Positions 31,806 through 43,147 are shown, counted from the first letter of the stretch. The stretch is DNA of 63,768 bases from an uncultured beta proteobacterium (GCA_903889595.1 CAISYI010000035.1:1-63768); one strand, 5' to 3'. The notes: a model not told the origin generated them from the sequence alone. A program made the numbers and translations.

Positions 31806-32999
31806 TTACAGTTTTACTTTGGTATGTTGAGCGACAGTATGCATATCTTTGTCACCACGTCCCGAAAGATTGACTAAGATAGTTTGATCCTTAGGCAATG
31901 TTTTTGCTAATTGACAAGCATAAGCGATTGCATGACTTGTTTCGAGGGCCGGAATAATCCCTTCGATGCGACAACATTGATGGAAGGCTTCAAGGGCATC
32001 ATCGTCAGTAACGGCAGTATATTGTGCGCGGTTAATATCTTTTAACCAAGCATGCTCGGGACCTACTCCAGGATAATCAAGGCCTGCAGAAACCGAATGA
32101 GTTTCCATAATTTGGCCATTTTGATCTTGAATTAAATAAGTACGGTTACCATGTAAGACCCCCGGAGTTCCAGCACATAAGGCTGCAGCATGGCGACCTG
32201 TAGCAATACCATCACCCGCAGCTTCCACACCAATTAATTTAACATCAGGATAATTAACATAAGGATAAAAAATACCCATTGCATTAGATCCACCACCGAC
32301 ACAGGCTAAAACATAGTCAGGCTGCCTACCTGTCATCTCAGGCATTTGTGTAATGCACTCTGTACCGATGACACTTTGAAAATCTCTGACCATCATAGGA
32401 TAAGGATGTGGACCGGCAACAGTACCAATAATATAGAAAGTATTTTCTACATTCGTTACCCAGTCACGCATTGCTTCATTTAAAGCGTCTTTTAATGTTT
32501 TAGAACCCGATTCAACAGGGACTACTGTCGCGCCTAATAAACGCATTCTATAAATGTTTTGAGCTTGACGCTCAACATCAACACTACCCATGTAAATAAT
32601 ACATTCCAGTCCAAAGCGCGCGCAAATGGTGGCTGTTGCAACTCCATGTTGACCTGCACCAGTTTCAGCGATGATTCTTGGCTTACCCATTCTTTTGGCA
32701 AGTAATGCTTGACCGATCACATTATTGATTTTATGAGCGCCTGTGTGGTTTAGATCTTCTCTTTTGAAATAAATTTGCGCACCACCAATCTCCTCACTCC
32801 ATCTTTTTGCATGATAAATAGGGCTTGGTCTGCCAACAAAATGTTTTAGCTCACTATTAAACTCCGCAACAAACTCAGGATCATGTTGATATTTTGCATA
32901 AGTTTGTTTTAACTCTTCTAAAGCAAACATTAGGGTTTCAGAGACAAATACCCCACCGTAGGGACCGAAATGACCGCGTTGATCTGGAAAATCGTACAT
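31806..32999 (-). CDS. trpB: Tryptophan synthase beta chain
   Basis: PLP enzyme that joins indole and serine. The PLP lysine is K90 in [16 protein letters not shown] binds the cofactor phosphate and the C-terminal [10 protein letters not shown] is typical; 397 residues. It lies 16 bp after trpF, forming the trpF-trpB-trpA block. Confidence 0.97.
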   Translation of the reverse strand: MYDFPDQRGHFGPYGGVFVSETLMFALEELKQTYAKYQHDPEFVAEFNSELKHFVGRPSPIYHAKRWSEEIGGAQIYFKREDLNHTGAHKINNVIGQALLAKRMGKPRIIAETGAGQHGVATATICARFGLECIIYMGSVDVERQAQNIYRMRLLGATVVPVESGSKTLKDALNEAMRDWVTNVENTFYIIGTVAGPHPYPMMVRDFQSVIGTECITQMPEMTGRQPDYVLACVGGGSNAMGIFYPYVNYPDVKLIGVEAAGDGIATGRHAAALCAGTPGVLHGNRTYLIQDQNGQIMETHSVSAGLDYPGVGPEHAWLKDINRAQYTAVTDDDALEAFHQCCRIEGIIPALETSHAIAYACQLAKTLPKDQTILVNLSGRGDKDMHTVAQHTKVKL

Positions 33000-33015
33000 A
33001 TTAACTGCCTTTAAA

Positions 33016-33684
33016 TTATTTGAATTGATCTGTTAAACGAACTGCATCCACGAATTGTTGCATTAAATTAACTTCTTTATTTCCCCGGCTGATTTCAACA
33101 CCACTAGAAATATCAACGCCTAAGGGATGAAAATGAGCAATTGCCTCAGCTACATTGTGAGAGTTCAATCCACCACTCAAAACGACCCGATGCGCGTTTT
33201 CTTTTATCCATATCTTTGGTATTAACTGCCAATTAAAGGTTTCTCCACCACCGCCGTATCCCTCGACCACTGCATCAAGGATCCACGCAGTACTATCATT
33301 ATATTCAAGGCAAAAATCTTGCAGTGAAAACTGATGATCAATTCTCGCAGCTTTCATCCAAGGTGTTGATTGAGCAATTTCAGCACACCGCTTTGCTGAT
33401 TCATTACCGTGAAATTGCCAAATATCAACCCTCACCTGGGAACGAATTTCTGCGATTAGTTCATCACTCGGATCTACAACTAGAGCAACGACCTGGATCT
33501 GATCATTTAATATAGAAGTCAATTGTAATGCTTGTTGGGGTGTGACGTATCGTGGACTAGGTGGAAAAAAAACAAGGCCAATTGCCTCAATGGCGAGAGT
33601 ATTGGCAGCAATCATATCCTGTGGCTTACTTAAGCCACATATTTTAATATTGGTATAACCATCCTGACGTTGAAGTAGTCCCAT
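33016..33684 (-). CDS. trpF: Phosphoribosylanthranilate isomerase
   Basis: Amadori isomerase of tryptophan synthesis with a TIM-barrel fold. The catalytic cysteine is in NIKICGL and the catalytic aspartate in [14 protein letters not shown]. Two starts compete. The ATG at 33697-33699 overlaps the truA stop (ATGA); the ATG five codons on (33682-33684) has AAGGA seven bases before it and is preferred here. The difference is 227 versus 222 residues. Confidence 0.94.
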   Translation of the reverse strand: MGLLQRQDGYTNIKICGLSKPQDMIAANTLAIEAIGLVFFPPSPRYVTPQQALQLTSILNDQIQVVALVVDPSDELIAEIRSQVRVDIWQFHGNESAKRCAEIAQSTPWMKAARIDHQFSLQDFCLEYNDSTAWILDAVVEGYGGGGETFNWQLIPKIWIKENAHRVVLSGGLNSHNVAEAIAHFHPLGVDISSGVEISRGNKEVNLMQQFVDAVRLTDQFK

Positions 33685-33695
33685 TAATACGTCCT

Positions 33696-34571
33696 TCATA
33701 CTTGATTTGGATTGTCTAAACGGTCTGAAAATGCAAGTTCTAACAAGTGTGGTGGAATCACGCTATAACCCAAATTAGGCTCTGGTATTTCAAAATTGTT
33801 AGGATACTGTACTTTTACTAAGTAAAGCCCGTCTGCTGAGAAAGTTGGCGCTGCAATCTTGCGACTGCGTTGCTTAATTAAGTAAGCTATCCACTCTGGA
33901 GACTGCCTTCCTTTACCCACCTCAATCAAACTTCCCACGATGTTTCTGACCATATGGTGTAAAAATGCATTCGCTCTTAGAAAAAAATAAAGCCTTTTAT
34001 CCTCTTCAACAATATTAACTTGATAAACCGTCTTAATTGGCGTTTTGCTTTGACATTCTGATGACCTAAAGCAACTAAAATCTTGTTCACCAATTAAATA
34101 TTGAGCCCCTTTGCGCATCGCTTGTAAATCTAAACTTTTGCCAAAAGGCAACATTACATAACCTGCTTTTTTATTTAATAACGGTATCTTAACTGCAGAC
34201 GAAACTAAGACGTATGCATAAGATCTCTCATGAGCACTGAACCTAGAATGAAAATCGAATGGCACTTCTTTTGCCCACTCTACGCTTACAGTAGATGGTA
34301 AATAGGTATTTATACCTCTTATCCAAGACCACATTGGGCGGTTAATTGAGGTGTCAAAGTGCACGACTTGTCCCAAAGCGTGTACACCAGTATCCGTGCG
34401 ACCGGCCACAGTTACTCGAAATGTATCATCAAGCTTACCGCCAATGAATTTAAGAATTGCTGCTTGCAAAACGTCCTGCACCGTATTTTTGTGTAATTGA
34501 CTTTGCCAACCTAAAAAACCGGTTCCATCATATTGAATACCTAGAGCAACTCGATAAAGATTGTCTTGCAT
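33696..34571 (-). CDS. truA: tRNA pseudouridine(38-40) synthase
   Basis: Makes pseudouridine at positions 38-40 of the tRNA anticodon arm. The catalytic aspartate is D60 in the AGRTDTGVHALGQVVHF motif. The second conserved stretch FLHHMVRNIVGSL is near residue 205. 291 residues with a slightly long C-terminal tail. It follows fimV by 15 bp and overlaps trpF when the longer trpF start is used. Confidence 0.96.
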   Translation of the reverse strand: MQDNLYRVALGIQYDGTGFLGWQSQLHKNTVQDVLQAAILKFIGGKLDDTFRVTVAGRTDTGVHALGQVVHFDTSINRPMWSWIRGINTYLPSTVSVEWAKEVPFDFHSRFSAHERSYAYVLVSSAVKIPLLNKKAGYVMLPFGKSLDLQAMRKGAQYLIGEQDFSCFRSSECQSKTPIKTVYQVNIVEEDKRLYFFLRANAFLHHMVRNIVGSLIEVGKGRQSPEWIAYLIKQRSRKIAAPTFSADGLYLVKVQYPNNFEIPEPNLGYSVIPPHLLELAFSDRLDNPNQV

Positions 34572-34586
34572 CCGATCTTCGACAGT

Positions 34587-35960
34587 TTAGGCAATTTGAA
34601 GCAAATATTTTTTTGCTTCACGAACAACATCAGAACTACCATCTGAGCCCAAACCAACAATTTCTTGTAAAAGAATCTTGGCCGTAGGATAGTCATGGAT
34701 TTTTATGTAAGATTTTGCAAGATTCAAGCGTAATTTTTGATCAGAAATACTGGGGATATTTCTATGAGGCTTAGCATTATTAATTGCAATACCATGATCT
34801 TCGTTTTTTAATGAATTCAAGGGTGTAGAAGTCGACGATGAAAGAGGCGAATCCAAGTTCAAATCGAGCGTTTGAAAGATATTTTTTGCAAAGCCAGGTA
34901 TTTCTTGGGCTGAATTACTTAATGGAGATTGCCTCATCAAATGGGAATTGCCTTGGCGAAAGAAATTCCCATAAACAAAAACAACGAATAAGCCAAAAAC
35001 AGCGAGTAACTCCCAAAATGCATTTGTATGACTGCTAAAAAACGTAGATATCTTATCCCAGTAAGAACTGCTATCTGACTGTTTCTTTAAATCTGCGATA
35101 TTTTTTTTGATTTCTGTAATTCTGATTTGCGCTTGTTCAATCACCTTCTTCTGAGCAATCAATTCTTCTTCTAGCTTTGTCTCTAGCAATGCTTTGTCAG
35201 AAACAGCTTCTGATGAACTCAACAATAATCTATCTTGGCCAGTTGAACCAGAAGAGTCAATAATTTTCTCGGAAGGCTCCTTCCATAACTTGAGCTGGAA
35301 GTTTTCCTGAGCATTTGAGCTAAAAGTTTTTGCTTCATCAATCGGGATGGATTCAATCATGGATTGACTAGGAATTTCTAATTGTGCACCTACTTTTAGT
35401 CTATGAATATTACCAGCGATAAAAGCTTTGGGATTTAATCTAAAGATGGCAGTTAGAGCTTGTTCAAAAGATGCCTGCGGTAATTCCGGCATCAGAGACT
35501 GAGTAATTCTCGAAAGATTATCACCTGGATTGACAGTAACTGGCGTTTTGTTTGAGTTTAAAATTGTATAAACTCTGATTAGTTTCCCCCCTGTCCAACT
35601 AACCTCTATCAGTATTTCATTAAATAATTCTTCAATTGGAATCGGTTGATCCGTTTTAACCAAAATGACGGTGGGCAGTTGATTTGAGGTTCTTTCTATT
35701 GATAAAGAAAAATTATCTATATCTGTCGGCTCTTTTAATCCATATTGCTCATAGACTTCACGTGCAGGAAAATTCACTTTGAGTTGAGATAACTGCCTCA
35801 ACTCTTGCTCATTTCCTAAAAAAGCAATCTTTGCATTAAAGGGCTCTGACCCATTAGATAAGACCTGGATATTTCCCAAAGTCAGACACCAAACACTCGA
35901 GCTCAAACAAACCCCTACCAACAGGATTAGTTTAGTGAACCATTGTGTTTTTGTGTGCAA
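34587..35960 (-). CDS. fimV: FimV/HubP-like polar or pilus-assembly protein, compact
   Basis: Starts with TTG (35958-35960), one base after the asd stop and six bases after GAGG. Signal peptide residues 1-24; then the FimV N-terminal domain (LTLGNIQVLSNGSEPFNAKI); a LysM-like peptidoglycan-binding segment at about 155-205 (VNPGDNLSRITQSLM); a coiled coil at about 260-295; one membrane segment near 310-330; and a cytoplasmic tail ending in the FimV C-terminal TPR-like motif (LRLNLAKSYIKIHDYPTAK). At 457 residues it is short, as HubP/FimV proteins often exceed 800. Relatives organise cell poles and type IV pili or type II secretion. Confidence 0.85.
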   Translation of the reverse strand: MHTKTQWFTKLILLVGVCLSSSVWCLTLGNIQVLSNGSEPFNAKIAFLGNEQELRQLSQLKVNFPAREVYEQYGLKEPTDIDNFSLSIERTSNQLPTVILVKTDQPIPIEELFNEILIEVSWTGGKLIRVYTILNSNKTPVTVNPGDNLSRITQSLMPELPQASFEQALTAIFRLNPKAFIAGNIHRLKVGAQLEIPSQSMIESIPIDEAKTFSSNAQENFQLKLWKEPSEKIIDSSGSTGQDRLLLSSSEAVSDKALLETKLEEELIAQKKVIEQAQIRITEIKKNIADLKKQSDSSSYWDKISTFFSSHTNAFWELLAVFGLFVVFVYGNFFRQGNSHLMRQSPLSNSAQEIPGFAKNIFQTLDLNLDSPLSSSTSTPLNSLKNEDHGIAINNAKPHRNIPSISDQKLRLNLAKSYIKIHDYPTAKILLQEIVGLGSDGSSDVVREAKKYLLQIA

Positions 35961-35961
35961 T

Positions 35962-37110
35962 TTAAGCCTCTATCAAAATACGTAAAATTCTTCGAAGAGG
36001 TTCAGCAGCTCCCCAAAGAAGTTGATCGCCAACTGTAAATGCGCCTAGATACTCTGGTCCCATAGCAAGGTGATGAAGCCTACCTACTGGAATTTGCATC
36101 GTTCCGCTTACGGCTGCTGGAGTAAGAAATTTCTCAGATTGCTCACGATCGTTTGGCACAACTTGTACCCACTCATTGGCAGAAGCAATAATCTGCTCAA
36201 TATCTTGAATGGCGACATGTTTTTTTAACTTAATTGTCAAGCCTTGAGAATGACAACGCATGGCGCCAACACGAACACATAATCCATCAATTGGAATACT
36301 TCCGGGTTGTCTAAAAGGTGGCATACCTAAGATCTTGTTACATTCTGCCCCCCCTTTCCATTCTTCCTTGCTTTGCCCATTATCAACTGGAACATCAATC
36401 CACGGAATTAAGCTTCCTGCAAGAGCTGTATTTCTAAAATTCGATTTAGGAAAAGATTCAGAACGCATAGTTTGAGTTACTTTACGATCAATATCTAAAA
36501 TTGCAGAACTAGGTGTACTCAAATCATCCTGGACACTTTGATATAAAGCACCCATTTGGTTTAATAACTCACGCATATTTTGCGCACCAGCTCCTGATGC
36601 AGCTTGATAAGTCATGGCAGAGACCCACTCTACTAAATTAGCATTAAATAAGCCACCAAGACCCATTAACATAAGACTAACTGTACAATTTCCACCAATC
36701 CAATTATTACGACCATCAGCTATTGCTTGATTAATCACAGGGCGGTTAACTGGATCCAAAACAATTACGGCATCATCTACCATTCTCAAGGTACTTGCAG
36801 CGTCAATCCAATGTCCTTGCCACCCAGCACTTCTCAGTTGACCAAATACTTCTTTGGTGTAGTCGCCACCTTGGCATGAGATGATGTAATGACATTGTGA
36901 CAATGCTGCAATGTCGTATGCATCTTTGAGTTTTTTTTCATTTTTAGTAAGGACTTGACCGTTGATTAATGGTACATCACCACCAACGTTACTCGTGCTA
37001 AAGAAAATAGGCTCGACATGATCGAAGTCCTTTTCCGCAATCATACGTTCCATGAGGACGCTTCCAACCATACCGCGCCAACCGACAAGACCTAATAATG
37101 GAATCGACAT
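35962..37110 (-). CDS. asd: Aspartate-semialdehyde dehydrogenase
   Basis: Reduces aspartyl phosphate to the semialdehyde, the shared precursor of lysine/DAP, threonine and methionine. The nucleophile is C142 in [24 protein letters not shown] is the NADP-binding start and 382 residues fits the gammaproteobacterial-type enzyme. It is preceded by a 215-bp gap from leuB. AAGGA is about ten bases before the ATG; a promoter probably lies in that gap. Confidence 0.97.
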   Translation of the reverse strand: MSIPLLGLVGWRGMVGSVLMERMIAEKDFDHVEPIFFSTSNVGGDVPLINGQVLTKNEKKLKDAYDIAALSQCHYIISCQGGDYTKEVFGQLRSAGWQGHWIDAASTLRMVDDAVIVLDPVNRPVINQAIADGRNNWIGGNCTVSLMLMGLGGLFNANLVEWVSAMTYQAASGAGAQNMRELLNQMGALYQSVQDDLSTPSSAILDIDRKVTQTMRSESFPKSNFRNTALAGSLIPWIDVPVDNGQSKEEWKGGAECNKILGMPPFRQPGSIPIDGLCVRVGAMRCHSQGLTIKLKKHVAIQDIEQIIASANEWVQVVPNDREQSEKFLTPAAVSGTMQIPVGRLHHLAMGPEYLGAFTVGDQLLWGAAEPLRRILRILIEA

Positions 37111-37325
37111 ACAACAACAGTCCTTAAAAAAATGAAAAAGATTTCCTATTTTAATACCAGAGTCATATAAGACCCTATCAAAAATAGAATAAAACGACAG
37201 AAAACCAATAATTAGCTAAATTTGTCGATGATTAAACAGGAATGAACTACCCTAGATATTTAAAACTAATAGGAATTCACACTTAGAGTAAGTTAAAAAA
37301 TTCAAGAGCGCTTCAAAAAAGATAC

Positions 37326-38399
37326 CTAATTTGACAGCGCATCTAGAACTGCTTGACCCATTTCTCTAGTGCCCACCTTTTTCGTACCATCGGTATAAAT
37401 ATCACCAGTACGATAACCTTGAGCTAAAACCTTTTGCACAGCATTTTCAATTCTAGTGGCTTGCTCTTCAAGTCCAAGCGTGTACCTTAGCATCATGGAA
37501 GCAGACAATATAGTGGCTAGGGGATTAGCGATTCCCTTACCCGCTATATCTGGCGCGGAACCATGACTCGGCTCGTACAAGCCCTTATTGTTAGCATCTA
37601 AAGAAGCTGAAGGTAACATCCCAATAGAGCCCGTTAACATGGATGCTTCATCGGATAAAATATCTCCGAATAAATTACCTGTTACAACAACATCAAATGC
37701 TTTTGGCGCTCTAACGAGTTGCATAGCGGCATTATCCACATACATATGGGTTAACTCAACGTCTGGATATTCTTTACCCAACTCAGTCATGACATCACGC
37801 CACAATTGTGAAGTTTCTAAAACATTTGATTTATCAACGCTACAGAGTCGACGTTGCCGCTTTCTAGCTGCATTAAAGGCAACTTGGCCAATCCGAATAA
37901 CCTCAGGCTCACTATATCTCATGGTGTCAAAACCTTCTCTGGTTCCTGGAAACAAACCATCGGTAGAAGTTCTAATGCCTTTTGGAGAGCCAAAATAGAC
38001 GTCACCATTTAACTCTCGGACAATTAGGATATCTAAACCAGCAACAATCTCGGGCTTCAATGAAGATGCAGCCGTTAGTTCTTTATAACAAATAGCAGGA
38101 CGCAGATTAGCAAATAAAGACAGGTGTTTACGCAAACCAAGAATTGCCTGCTCAGGCCTTAATTCTCTCGGTAGATTATCAAACTGAAAATCACCTACTG
38201 AACCAAATAAAATGGCATCAGCATCTTTAGCAAGTTGTAAAGTTGCATCAGGTAATGGATGGCCAGAAGCTTTGTAACCTGCACCACCAACTGGTGCTTC
38301 TTCAATTTCAAAAGACTCTCCTAAAGCATTTAATACTAATTTTGCTTCAGCAATTATTTCAGGACCAATACCATCACCAGGTAATACTGCAATTTTCAT
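37326..38399 (-). CDS. leuB: 3-isopropylmalate dehydrogenase
   Basis: NAD-dependent oxidative decarboxylase of leucine synthesis. [10 protein letters not shown] at the N-terminus, the LFGSVGDF and [10 protein letters not shown] loops, and the metal aspartates of [16 protein letters not shown] are diagnostic; 357 residues. It lies 49 bp after leuD. The chain is leuC-lipoprotein-leuD-leuB, with no leuA in the window. Confidence 0.97.
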   Translation of the reverse strand: MKIAVLPGDGIGPEIIAEAKLVLNALGESFEIEEAPVGGAGYKASGHPLPDATLQLAKDADAILFGSVGDFQFDNLPRELRPEQAILGLRKHLSLFANLRPAICYKELTAASSLKPEIVAGLDILIVRELNGDVYFGSPKGIRTSTDGLFPGTREGFDTMRYSEPEVIRIGQVAFNAARKRQRRLCSVDKSNVLETSQLWRDVMTELGKEYPDVELTHMYVDNAAMQLVRAPKAFDVVVTGNLFGDILSDEASMLTGSIGMLPSASLDANNKGLYEPSHGSAPDIAGKGIANPLATILSASMMLRYTLGLEEQATRIENAVQKVLAQGYRTGDIYTDGTKKVGTREMGQAVLDALSN

Positions 38400-38448
38400 A
38401 AAAACTTTCTATCAAACTTCTAAAGGAATAATGAGCTATTTGTTAACG

Positions 38449-39096
38449 TTAAGGTAACTTTGTGTCTAACCAAGGCATCTTTAAAATGCGCTCAGCTTCA
38501 TAAGACTTGATCTTTTCAGAGTGAAGAAGCGTTAGCCCGATATCATCAAATCCATTGAGTAAACAGTATTTTCTAAAGGGAGTCACGTCAAATTCGTAAC
38601 TTGTTCCATCACCAACAATCACTAACTGCTTATCGAGGTCAATAGTCAGTTGAAAACCATTGAATGCAAAGGTCTCATTAAATAAACGATCAACTTCAGA
38701 ATCTTTTAAAACAATTGGCAAAATACCATTTTTAAAACAATTGTTCATAAAAATATCTGCATAACTTGGCGCGATCAAAGCACGAATACCGTACTGACCG
38801 AGTGCCCAAGGAGCATGTTCACGAGAACTACCGCAACCGAAGTTCTTTCTTGCGAGCAAAATACTACCTTGTTTATAACGAGGTTGGTTTAATACAAAAT
38901 CAGGATTAATAGGACGAACTGAACAATCTTGTCCGGGTTCACCTAAGTCGAGATATCGCCATTCATCAAATAAATTTTGACCGAAACCAGTCCTTGCGAT
39001 AGATTTGAGAAATTGCTTCGGAATAATTGCATCAGTGTCTACGTTCTCTCTATCTAAGGGAATCACAATACCTTGATGAACAGTAAAAGCTTGCAT
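38449..39096 (-). CDS. leuD: 3-isopropylmalate dehydratase small subunit
   Basis: Swivel-domain partner of LeuC in isopropylmalate isomerisation. The characteristic [14 protein letters not shown] and the [13 protein letters not shown] substrate loop are present; 215 residues. It is separated from leuC by a small lipoprotein gene and starts 15 bp after it. Confidence 0.97.
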   Translation of the reverse strand: MQAFTVHQGIVIPLDRENVDTDAIIPKQFLKSIARTGFGQNLFDEWRYLDLGEPGQDCSVRPINPDFVLNQPRYKQGSILLARKNFGCGSSREHAPWALGQYGIRALIAPSYADIFMNNCFKNGILPIVLKDSEVDRLFNETFAFNGFQLTIDLDKQLVIVGDGTSYEFDVTPFRKYCLLNGFDDIGLTLLHSEKIKSYEAERILKMPWLDTKLP

Positions 39097-39111
39097 ATAA
39101 ATCTTTCTATC

Positions 39112-39336
39112 TTATCGAACAGGGGTAACAACAGCACCACTTGTGGCTGGCTGGTTACTCTCTGAAGGAGTTACAGGAGTTGTTGATTTTTTCCCAGTTG
39201 CTGATGAAGAGGTTTTTTCAATCGCACGACCGAGCCCTTGCACATCTTTACCAATCCCCTCAACGGTTGAGCAAGAGGTAAATGCAAATGTGAAAAGTAG
39301 ACCCAAAATTTTGGGTAGAGAGTTATTAGTTTTCAT
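39112..39336 (-). CDS. Entericidin-like small lipoprotein
   Basis: A predicted lipoprotein of about 74 residues. From the ATG at 39334-39336 it has a short basic N-terminus, a hydrophobic stretch (ILGLLFTFAF) and a lipobox ending TSC with C22 as the lipidated cysteine. CSTVEGIGKDVQGLGRAIEK is the entericidin-type motif, and a Ser/Thr/Pro-rich tail follows. An in-frame ATG six codons upstream is possible; any longer form would overlap leuC. Such lipoproteins sit between leuC and leuD in many Burkholderiales; their role there is unknown. Confidence 0.8.
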   Translation of the reverse strand: MKTNNSLPKILGLLFTFAFTSCSTVEGIGKDVQGLGRAIEKTSSSATGKKSTTPVTPSESNQPATSGAVVTPVR

Positions 39337-39361
39337 CTTTATCTTTTTAATCATGGATGAA

Positions 39362-40771
39362 TCAAGAAATCTTTCTAACATCTACAAAATGACCTTCAAT
39401 AGCAGCCGCAGCAGCCATGGCAGGACTCACTAAATGGGTACGACCACCGGCACCTTGACGTCCTTCAAAATTACGATTTGAGGTAGAAGCACAACGCTCA
39501 CCAGGTTCTAAGCGGTCTGCATTCATCGCCAAACACATTGAACATCCGGGTTCGCGCCATTCAAAACCTGCCGCCTTAAATACTTTATCTAGACCCTCTT
39601 TTTCAGCTTGGGCTTTGACTAATCCTGAACCTGGAACAACCAGAGCTAATTTCACATTAGAAGCAACTTTTTTACCGATACGTTCAACTACTTTTGCTGC
39701 ACTTCTAATATCTTCTATACGACTATTGGTGCAGGATCCGATGAAGACTTTATCAATTTGAATTGACTCAATTGGCATATTAGGTTGCAACCCCATATAT
39801 AAAAGAGCGCGTTCAATTGCAGATCTTTTGTTCGCATCTTTTTCTTTGTCAGGATCAGGTATACGATCGTCAATTGCAAGAACCATCTCAGGGGATGTGC
39901 CCCAGCTAACCTGAGGTTTAATCTCTTCAGCGCGTAAAGTCACAGTCTGATCAAATGATGCGCCAGAATCAGTGTGTAAATTACGCCAATATTGAATTGC
40001 AAGATTCCAAGCTTGTCCTTTTGGTGAGTACGGACGATTTTGAACATATTCAATCGTCTTTTCATCTACCGCCACCAAACCGGCTCTAGCTCCTGCTTCT
40101 ATGGCCATATTACAAACAGTCATACGGCCTTCCATTGATAATTGTGAAATCGCTTCTCCAGCGAACTCAATAGTATGCCCAGTTGCTCCAGCAGTACCAA
40201 TCTTACCAATAATCGCCAAAACTATATCTTTAGCTGAACAGCCTAAAGGTAATTTACCATCCACCTTTACCAGCATATTTTTACTTTTCTTCATCAGAAT
40301 CGTTTGCGTAGCTAATGTATGCTCGACTTCTGAGGTACCTATACCAAAAGCTAAAGCGCCAAATGCACCGTGGGTACTTGTATGAGAGTCACCACAAACA
40401 ACTGTCATTCCTGGTAAAACAGCACCTTGTTCAGGGCCAATCACGTGAACGATACCCTGACGCAAATCATTCATCTTGTATTGGGTGATACCAAGTCGAT
40501 CACAATTAGAATCTAGAGTATCAACTTGTAATTTAGAAATAGCATCTGTGATGCCATTAGAACGATCTGTTGTAGGAACATTGTGGTCAGATACAGCTAA
40601 ATTGGCAGAATTACGCCAAATAGGACGATGGGCTATTGCAAGTCCTTCAAATGCTTGAGGACTAGTTACTTCATGTAATAGATGACGATCGATGTAGAGG
40701 ATGGAAGTACCATCCTCTTCTGTATGAACCACATGGTCGTCCCAAAGTTTGTCATATAAGGTACGTGCCAT
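39362..40771 (-). CDS. leuC: 3-isopropylmalate dehydratase large subunit
   Basis: Aconitase-family enzyme. The [4Fe-4S] cysteines are in FIGSCTNSR (about 347) and in [13 protein letters not shown] (two cysteines, about 407-410). The catalytic-region [14 protein letters not shown] is present; 469 residues is complete. It starts 18 bp after the gltA stop, so leucine synthesis and citrate synthase appear co-transcribed. Confidence 0.97.
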   Translation of the reverse strand: MARTLYDKLWDDHVVHTEEDGTSILYIDRHLLHEVTSPQAFEGLAIAHRPIWRNSANLAVSDHNVPTTDRSNGITDAISKLQVDTLDSNCDRLGITQYKMNDLRQGIVHVIGPEQGAVLPGMTVVCGDSHTSTHGAFGALAFGIGTSEVEHTLATQTILMKKSKNMLVKVDGKLPLGCSAKDIVLAIIGKIGTAGATGHTIEFAGEAISQLSMEGRMTVCNMAIEAGARAGLVAVDEKTIEYVQNRPYSPKGQAWNLAIQYWRNLHTDSGASFDQTVTLRAEEIKPQVSWGTSPEMVLAIDDRIPDPDKEKDANKRSAIERALLYMGLQPNMPIESIQIDKVFIGSCTNSRIEDIRSAAKVVERIGKKVASNVKLALVVPGSGLVKAQAEKEGLDKVFKAAGFEWREPGCSMCLAMNADRLEPGERCASTSNRNFEGRQGAGGRTHLVSPAMAAAAAIEGHFVDVRKIS

Positions 40772-40789
40772 GTATTCTCCTGTTTTAAA

Positions 40790-42091
40790 TTATTTTGATT
40801 CGATAGTCCGAGTAGTATAACCGTTGAATAATTGGCGCGGACGACCAATTTTGTACTCTGGATCTGTAATCATTTCTTCCCACTGCGCAATCCAACCAAC
40901 TGTTCTTGCTAAAGCAAAAACACAAGTAAACATATCAGTCGGGATACCTAATGCACGTTGCACAATACCAGAATAAAAATCAACGTTTGGATAAAGTTTA
41001 CGGCTTACAAAATACTCATCTTCTAAAGCGATTTTTTCTAAAGTCATCGCTAATTTGAAGAGAGGATCATCACCTAAACCAAGCTCGTTCAAAACCTCAT
41101 AACAAGTTTCGCGCATTAGCTTTGCTCTAGGATCAAAATTCTTGTAAACGCGGTGTCCAAAGCCCATTAAACGAACACCAGAATCCTTGTCCTTGACTTT
41201 AGCAATGAAGTCGCCAATTTTTTCTACGCCACCATTTTTTTGAATATCTTCAAGCATTTGCAAACAAGCTTCATTTGCGCCGCCGTGTGCAGGACCCCAT
41301 AGACATGCAACACCAGCTGCAATTGCTGCAAATGGATTAGCACCTGAAGAACCTGCTAAACGAACAGTTGAAGTTGAAGCATTTTGCTCATGATCAGCAT
41401 GCAAAATGAAAATTCTATCTAGGGCTCTAACTAAAACTTCATTCACAACATAATCTTCACAAGGCGTTGCGAACAACATTCTCATAAAGTTTGCAGTGTA
41501 AGAAAGATCATTTTTTGGATAAATGAATGGTTGACCAATTGAATATTTATAAGACATTGCTACTAAGGTAGGCATTTTAGCAATGAGGCGAATCTGAGCA
41601 ATTTCACGAACCTTAGGCTCTGAATAATCTAAACCATCATGGTAGAAAGCAGCCATGGCTCCAACTAAGCCAGTAAGGACAGCCATAGGATGTGCATCAC
41701 GACGAAAGCCTCTCAAGAAAAATTGCATTTGCTCATGCACCATTGTGTGATGCATTACTAAATCAGAAAATTCTTGTTTTACCTTAGCAGTTGGCAAATC
41801 GCCATTGAGGAGCAAATAACATGTTTCCAAGAAATCGCAATTCACTGCAAGTTCTTCAATTGGGTAACCTCTGTATAACAACTCACCCTTGTCACCATCA
41901 ATAAATGTAATCTTCGAATTACAAGAAGCCGTTGACATGAAGCCTGGGTCGTAAGTAAATTTACCTGTTTGACCATATAACTTACGAATGTCGATTACAT
42001 CTGGACCAACAGTACCTTTATAAATTGGCATCTCAATTGCAGGAGATCCATCAGAAAAAGATAAAGTAGCTTTAATATCAGAGGGTGTCAT
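40790..42091 (-). CDS. gltA: Citrate synthase
   Basis: Condenses oxaloacetate and acetyl-CoA. Type II hexameric form (433 residues) with catalytic histidines in [14 protein letters not shown] and [14 protein letters not shown] and the aspartate in [14 protein letters not shown] is seven bases before the ATG. It lies 83 bp after sdhE; that gap holds a candidate promoter and an inverted repeat, so gltA may have its own control within the sdh-gltA-leu run. Confidence 0.97.
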   Translation of the reverse strand: MTPSDIKATLSFSDGSPAIEMPIYKGTVGPDVIDIRKLYGQTGKFTYDPGFMSTASCNSKITFIDGDKGELLYRGYPIEELAVNCDFLETCYLLLNGDLPTAKVKQEFSDLVMHHTMVHEQMQFFLRGFRRDAHPMAVLTGLVGAMAAFYHDGLDYSEPKVREIAQIRLIAKMPTLVAMSYKYSIGQPFIYPKNDLSYTANFMRMLFATPCEDYVVNEVLVRALDRIFILHADHEQNASTSTVRLAGSSGANPFAAIAAGVACLWGPAHGGANEACLQMLEDIQKNGGVEKIGDFIAKVKDKDSGVRLMGFGHRVYKNFDPRAKLMRETCYEVLNELGLGDDPLFKLAMTLEKIALEDEYFVSRKLYPNVDFYSGIVQRALGIPTDMFTCVFALARTVGWIAQWEEMITDPEYKIGRPRQLFNGYTTRTIESK

Positions 42092-42114
42092 TGTTATGTC
42101 CTTACGTTATATTT

Positions 42115-42143
42115 TGTTTATTTTAGTTCAAGATAGATGTCAA
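42115..42143 (-). promoter_or_regulatory. Candidate sigma-70 promoter for gltA
   Basis: Read leftward, a perfect TTGACA (42143-42138) is followed after 17 bp by TAAACA (42120-42115), about 25 bp before the gltA ATG. The -35 is consensus, the -10 poor (3 of 6). The -35 lies inside the inverted repeat at 42130-42162. Confidence 0.45.
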
Positions 42144-42162
42144 AACTAAAAACCTCTATCTT
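42130..42162. repeat. Inverted repeat in the sdhE-gltA gap
   Basis: AAGATAGA (42130-42137) and TCTATCTT (42155-42162) are exact 8-bp complements separated by 17 bp, extending by two further A-T pairs after one mismatch. The spacer contains the TTGACA of the candidate gltA promoter. With no T run it does not look like a terminator; an operator or a mid-operon RNA hairpin is more likely. Confidence 0.55.
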
Positions 42163-42174
42163 CAACATGAATCC

Positions 42175-42432
42175 TTACACTTGACGCATTTGTTTCAATA
42201 CTTTTAATACATTTGGCTGATCTAGATGACCTGTCGGCTCTTTACGACTTAAAAACAAATCCAACAAATCATTATCACTCAAGTCAAATAGTTGATCGAG
42301 AGAATACACATCATCCATGGTCAAATCTTGTGCAAAACGATTAAAAAATCTTTCAATTATTAAATCGTTTTCCAACAAACCCCGCCGAGCACTCCATCGA
42401 AGCCTTGAAAGAATACCCGGATCGATTGTCAT
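42175..42432 (-). CDS. sdhE: Succinate dehydrogenase assembly factor SdhE
   Basis: An 85-residue protein of the SdhE/YgfY family, which helps attach FAD covalently to SdhA. The conserved RGLLEND (RGxxE) motif is near residue 18, with the aromatic and acidic helices after it. It overlaps the sdhB stop by 4 nt, which fits its role with the neighbouring complex. Confidence 0.93.
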   Translation of the reverse strand: MTIDPGILSRLRWSARRGLLENDLIIERFFNRFAQDLTMDDVYSLDQLFDLSDNDLLDLFLSRKEPTGHLDQPNVLKVLKQMRQV

Positions 42433-43136
42433 ATAGCGCGACGAACCATTAACTCTTTAATTTTACCAATTGCTTTAGTAGGATTGAGTCCTTTTGGACA
42501 AACATCCACACAATTCATAATTGTATGACAACGGAATAAACGATATGGATCTTCTAAATTATCTAAACGCTCGCTCGTTACTTCATCACGACTATCGGCG
42601 ATAAAGCGATAGGCTTGTAATAAACCAGCAGGTCCGACAAATTTATCTGGGTTCCACCAGAAAGATGGGCATGCTGTTGAACATGAAGCACATAAAATAC
42701 ATTCATACAATCCATTTAACTCATCTCTTTCTTCAGGAGACTGTAAGCGCTCTTTTTCTGGAGGTTGAGTTTCGTTAACTAAATAAGGACGAATTGAATG
42801 ATATTGCTTAAAGAAATTAGTCATATCGACAATCATGTCACGCACAACTGGCAATCCAGGTAATGGGCGCAAGGTAATCTTCTTTGGCAAGGTAAGCATG
42901 TTTGTTAAACAAGCTAAACCATTTTTACCGTTGATATTCATTGCATCAGAACCACATACACCCTCACGACATGAGCGACGGAAAGATAAGGACTCATCTA
43001 ACTTCTTGAGCTTCATGAGCGCATCAAGCAACATTCTTTCACTACCATCTAACTCTAATTCATAAGTTTGCATGCGTGGTGCCGCATCCTTATCAGGGTC
43101 ATAACGATAAACTTCAAATATACGTATTTCACTCAT
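42429..43136 (-). CDS. sdhB: Succinate dehydrogenase iron-sulfur subunit
   Basis: Carries electrons from FAD to quinone. [2Fe-2S] cysteines in SCREGVCGSDA and GLACLT; [4Fe-4S] in CILCASCSTACPSFWW; [3Fe-4S]/[4Fe-4S] C-terminal set in CHTIMNCVDVCPKGL. 235 residues is standard. It follows sdhA by 11 bp and overlaps sdhE. Confidence 0.98.
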   Translation of the reverse strand: MSEIRIFEVYRYDPDKDAAPRMQTYELELDGSERMLLDALMKLKKLDESLSFRRSCREGVCGSDAMNINGKNGLACLTNMLTLPKKITLRPLPGLPVVRDMIVDMTNFFKQYHSIRPYLVNETQPPEKERLQSPEERDELNGLYECILCASCSTACPSFWWNPDKFVGPAGLLQAYRFIADSRDEVTSERLDNLEDPYRLFRCHTIMNCVDVCPKGLNPTKAIGKIKELMVRRAI

Positions 43137-43147
43137 AATAATTCCTT

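Noticed and set aside
37300-37325. AGCGCT palindrome with T runs after leuB as a terminator
   Set aside because: The palindrome has no room for a loop and the flanking arms pair poorly.
37726-37742. TTATCCACA, a DnaA-box-like sequence
   Set aside because: It is a single copy inside leuB coding sequence and there is no cluster of boxes or origin-type gene nearby.
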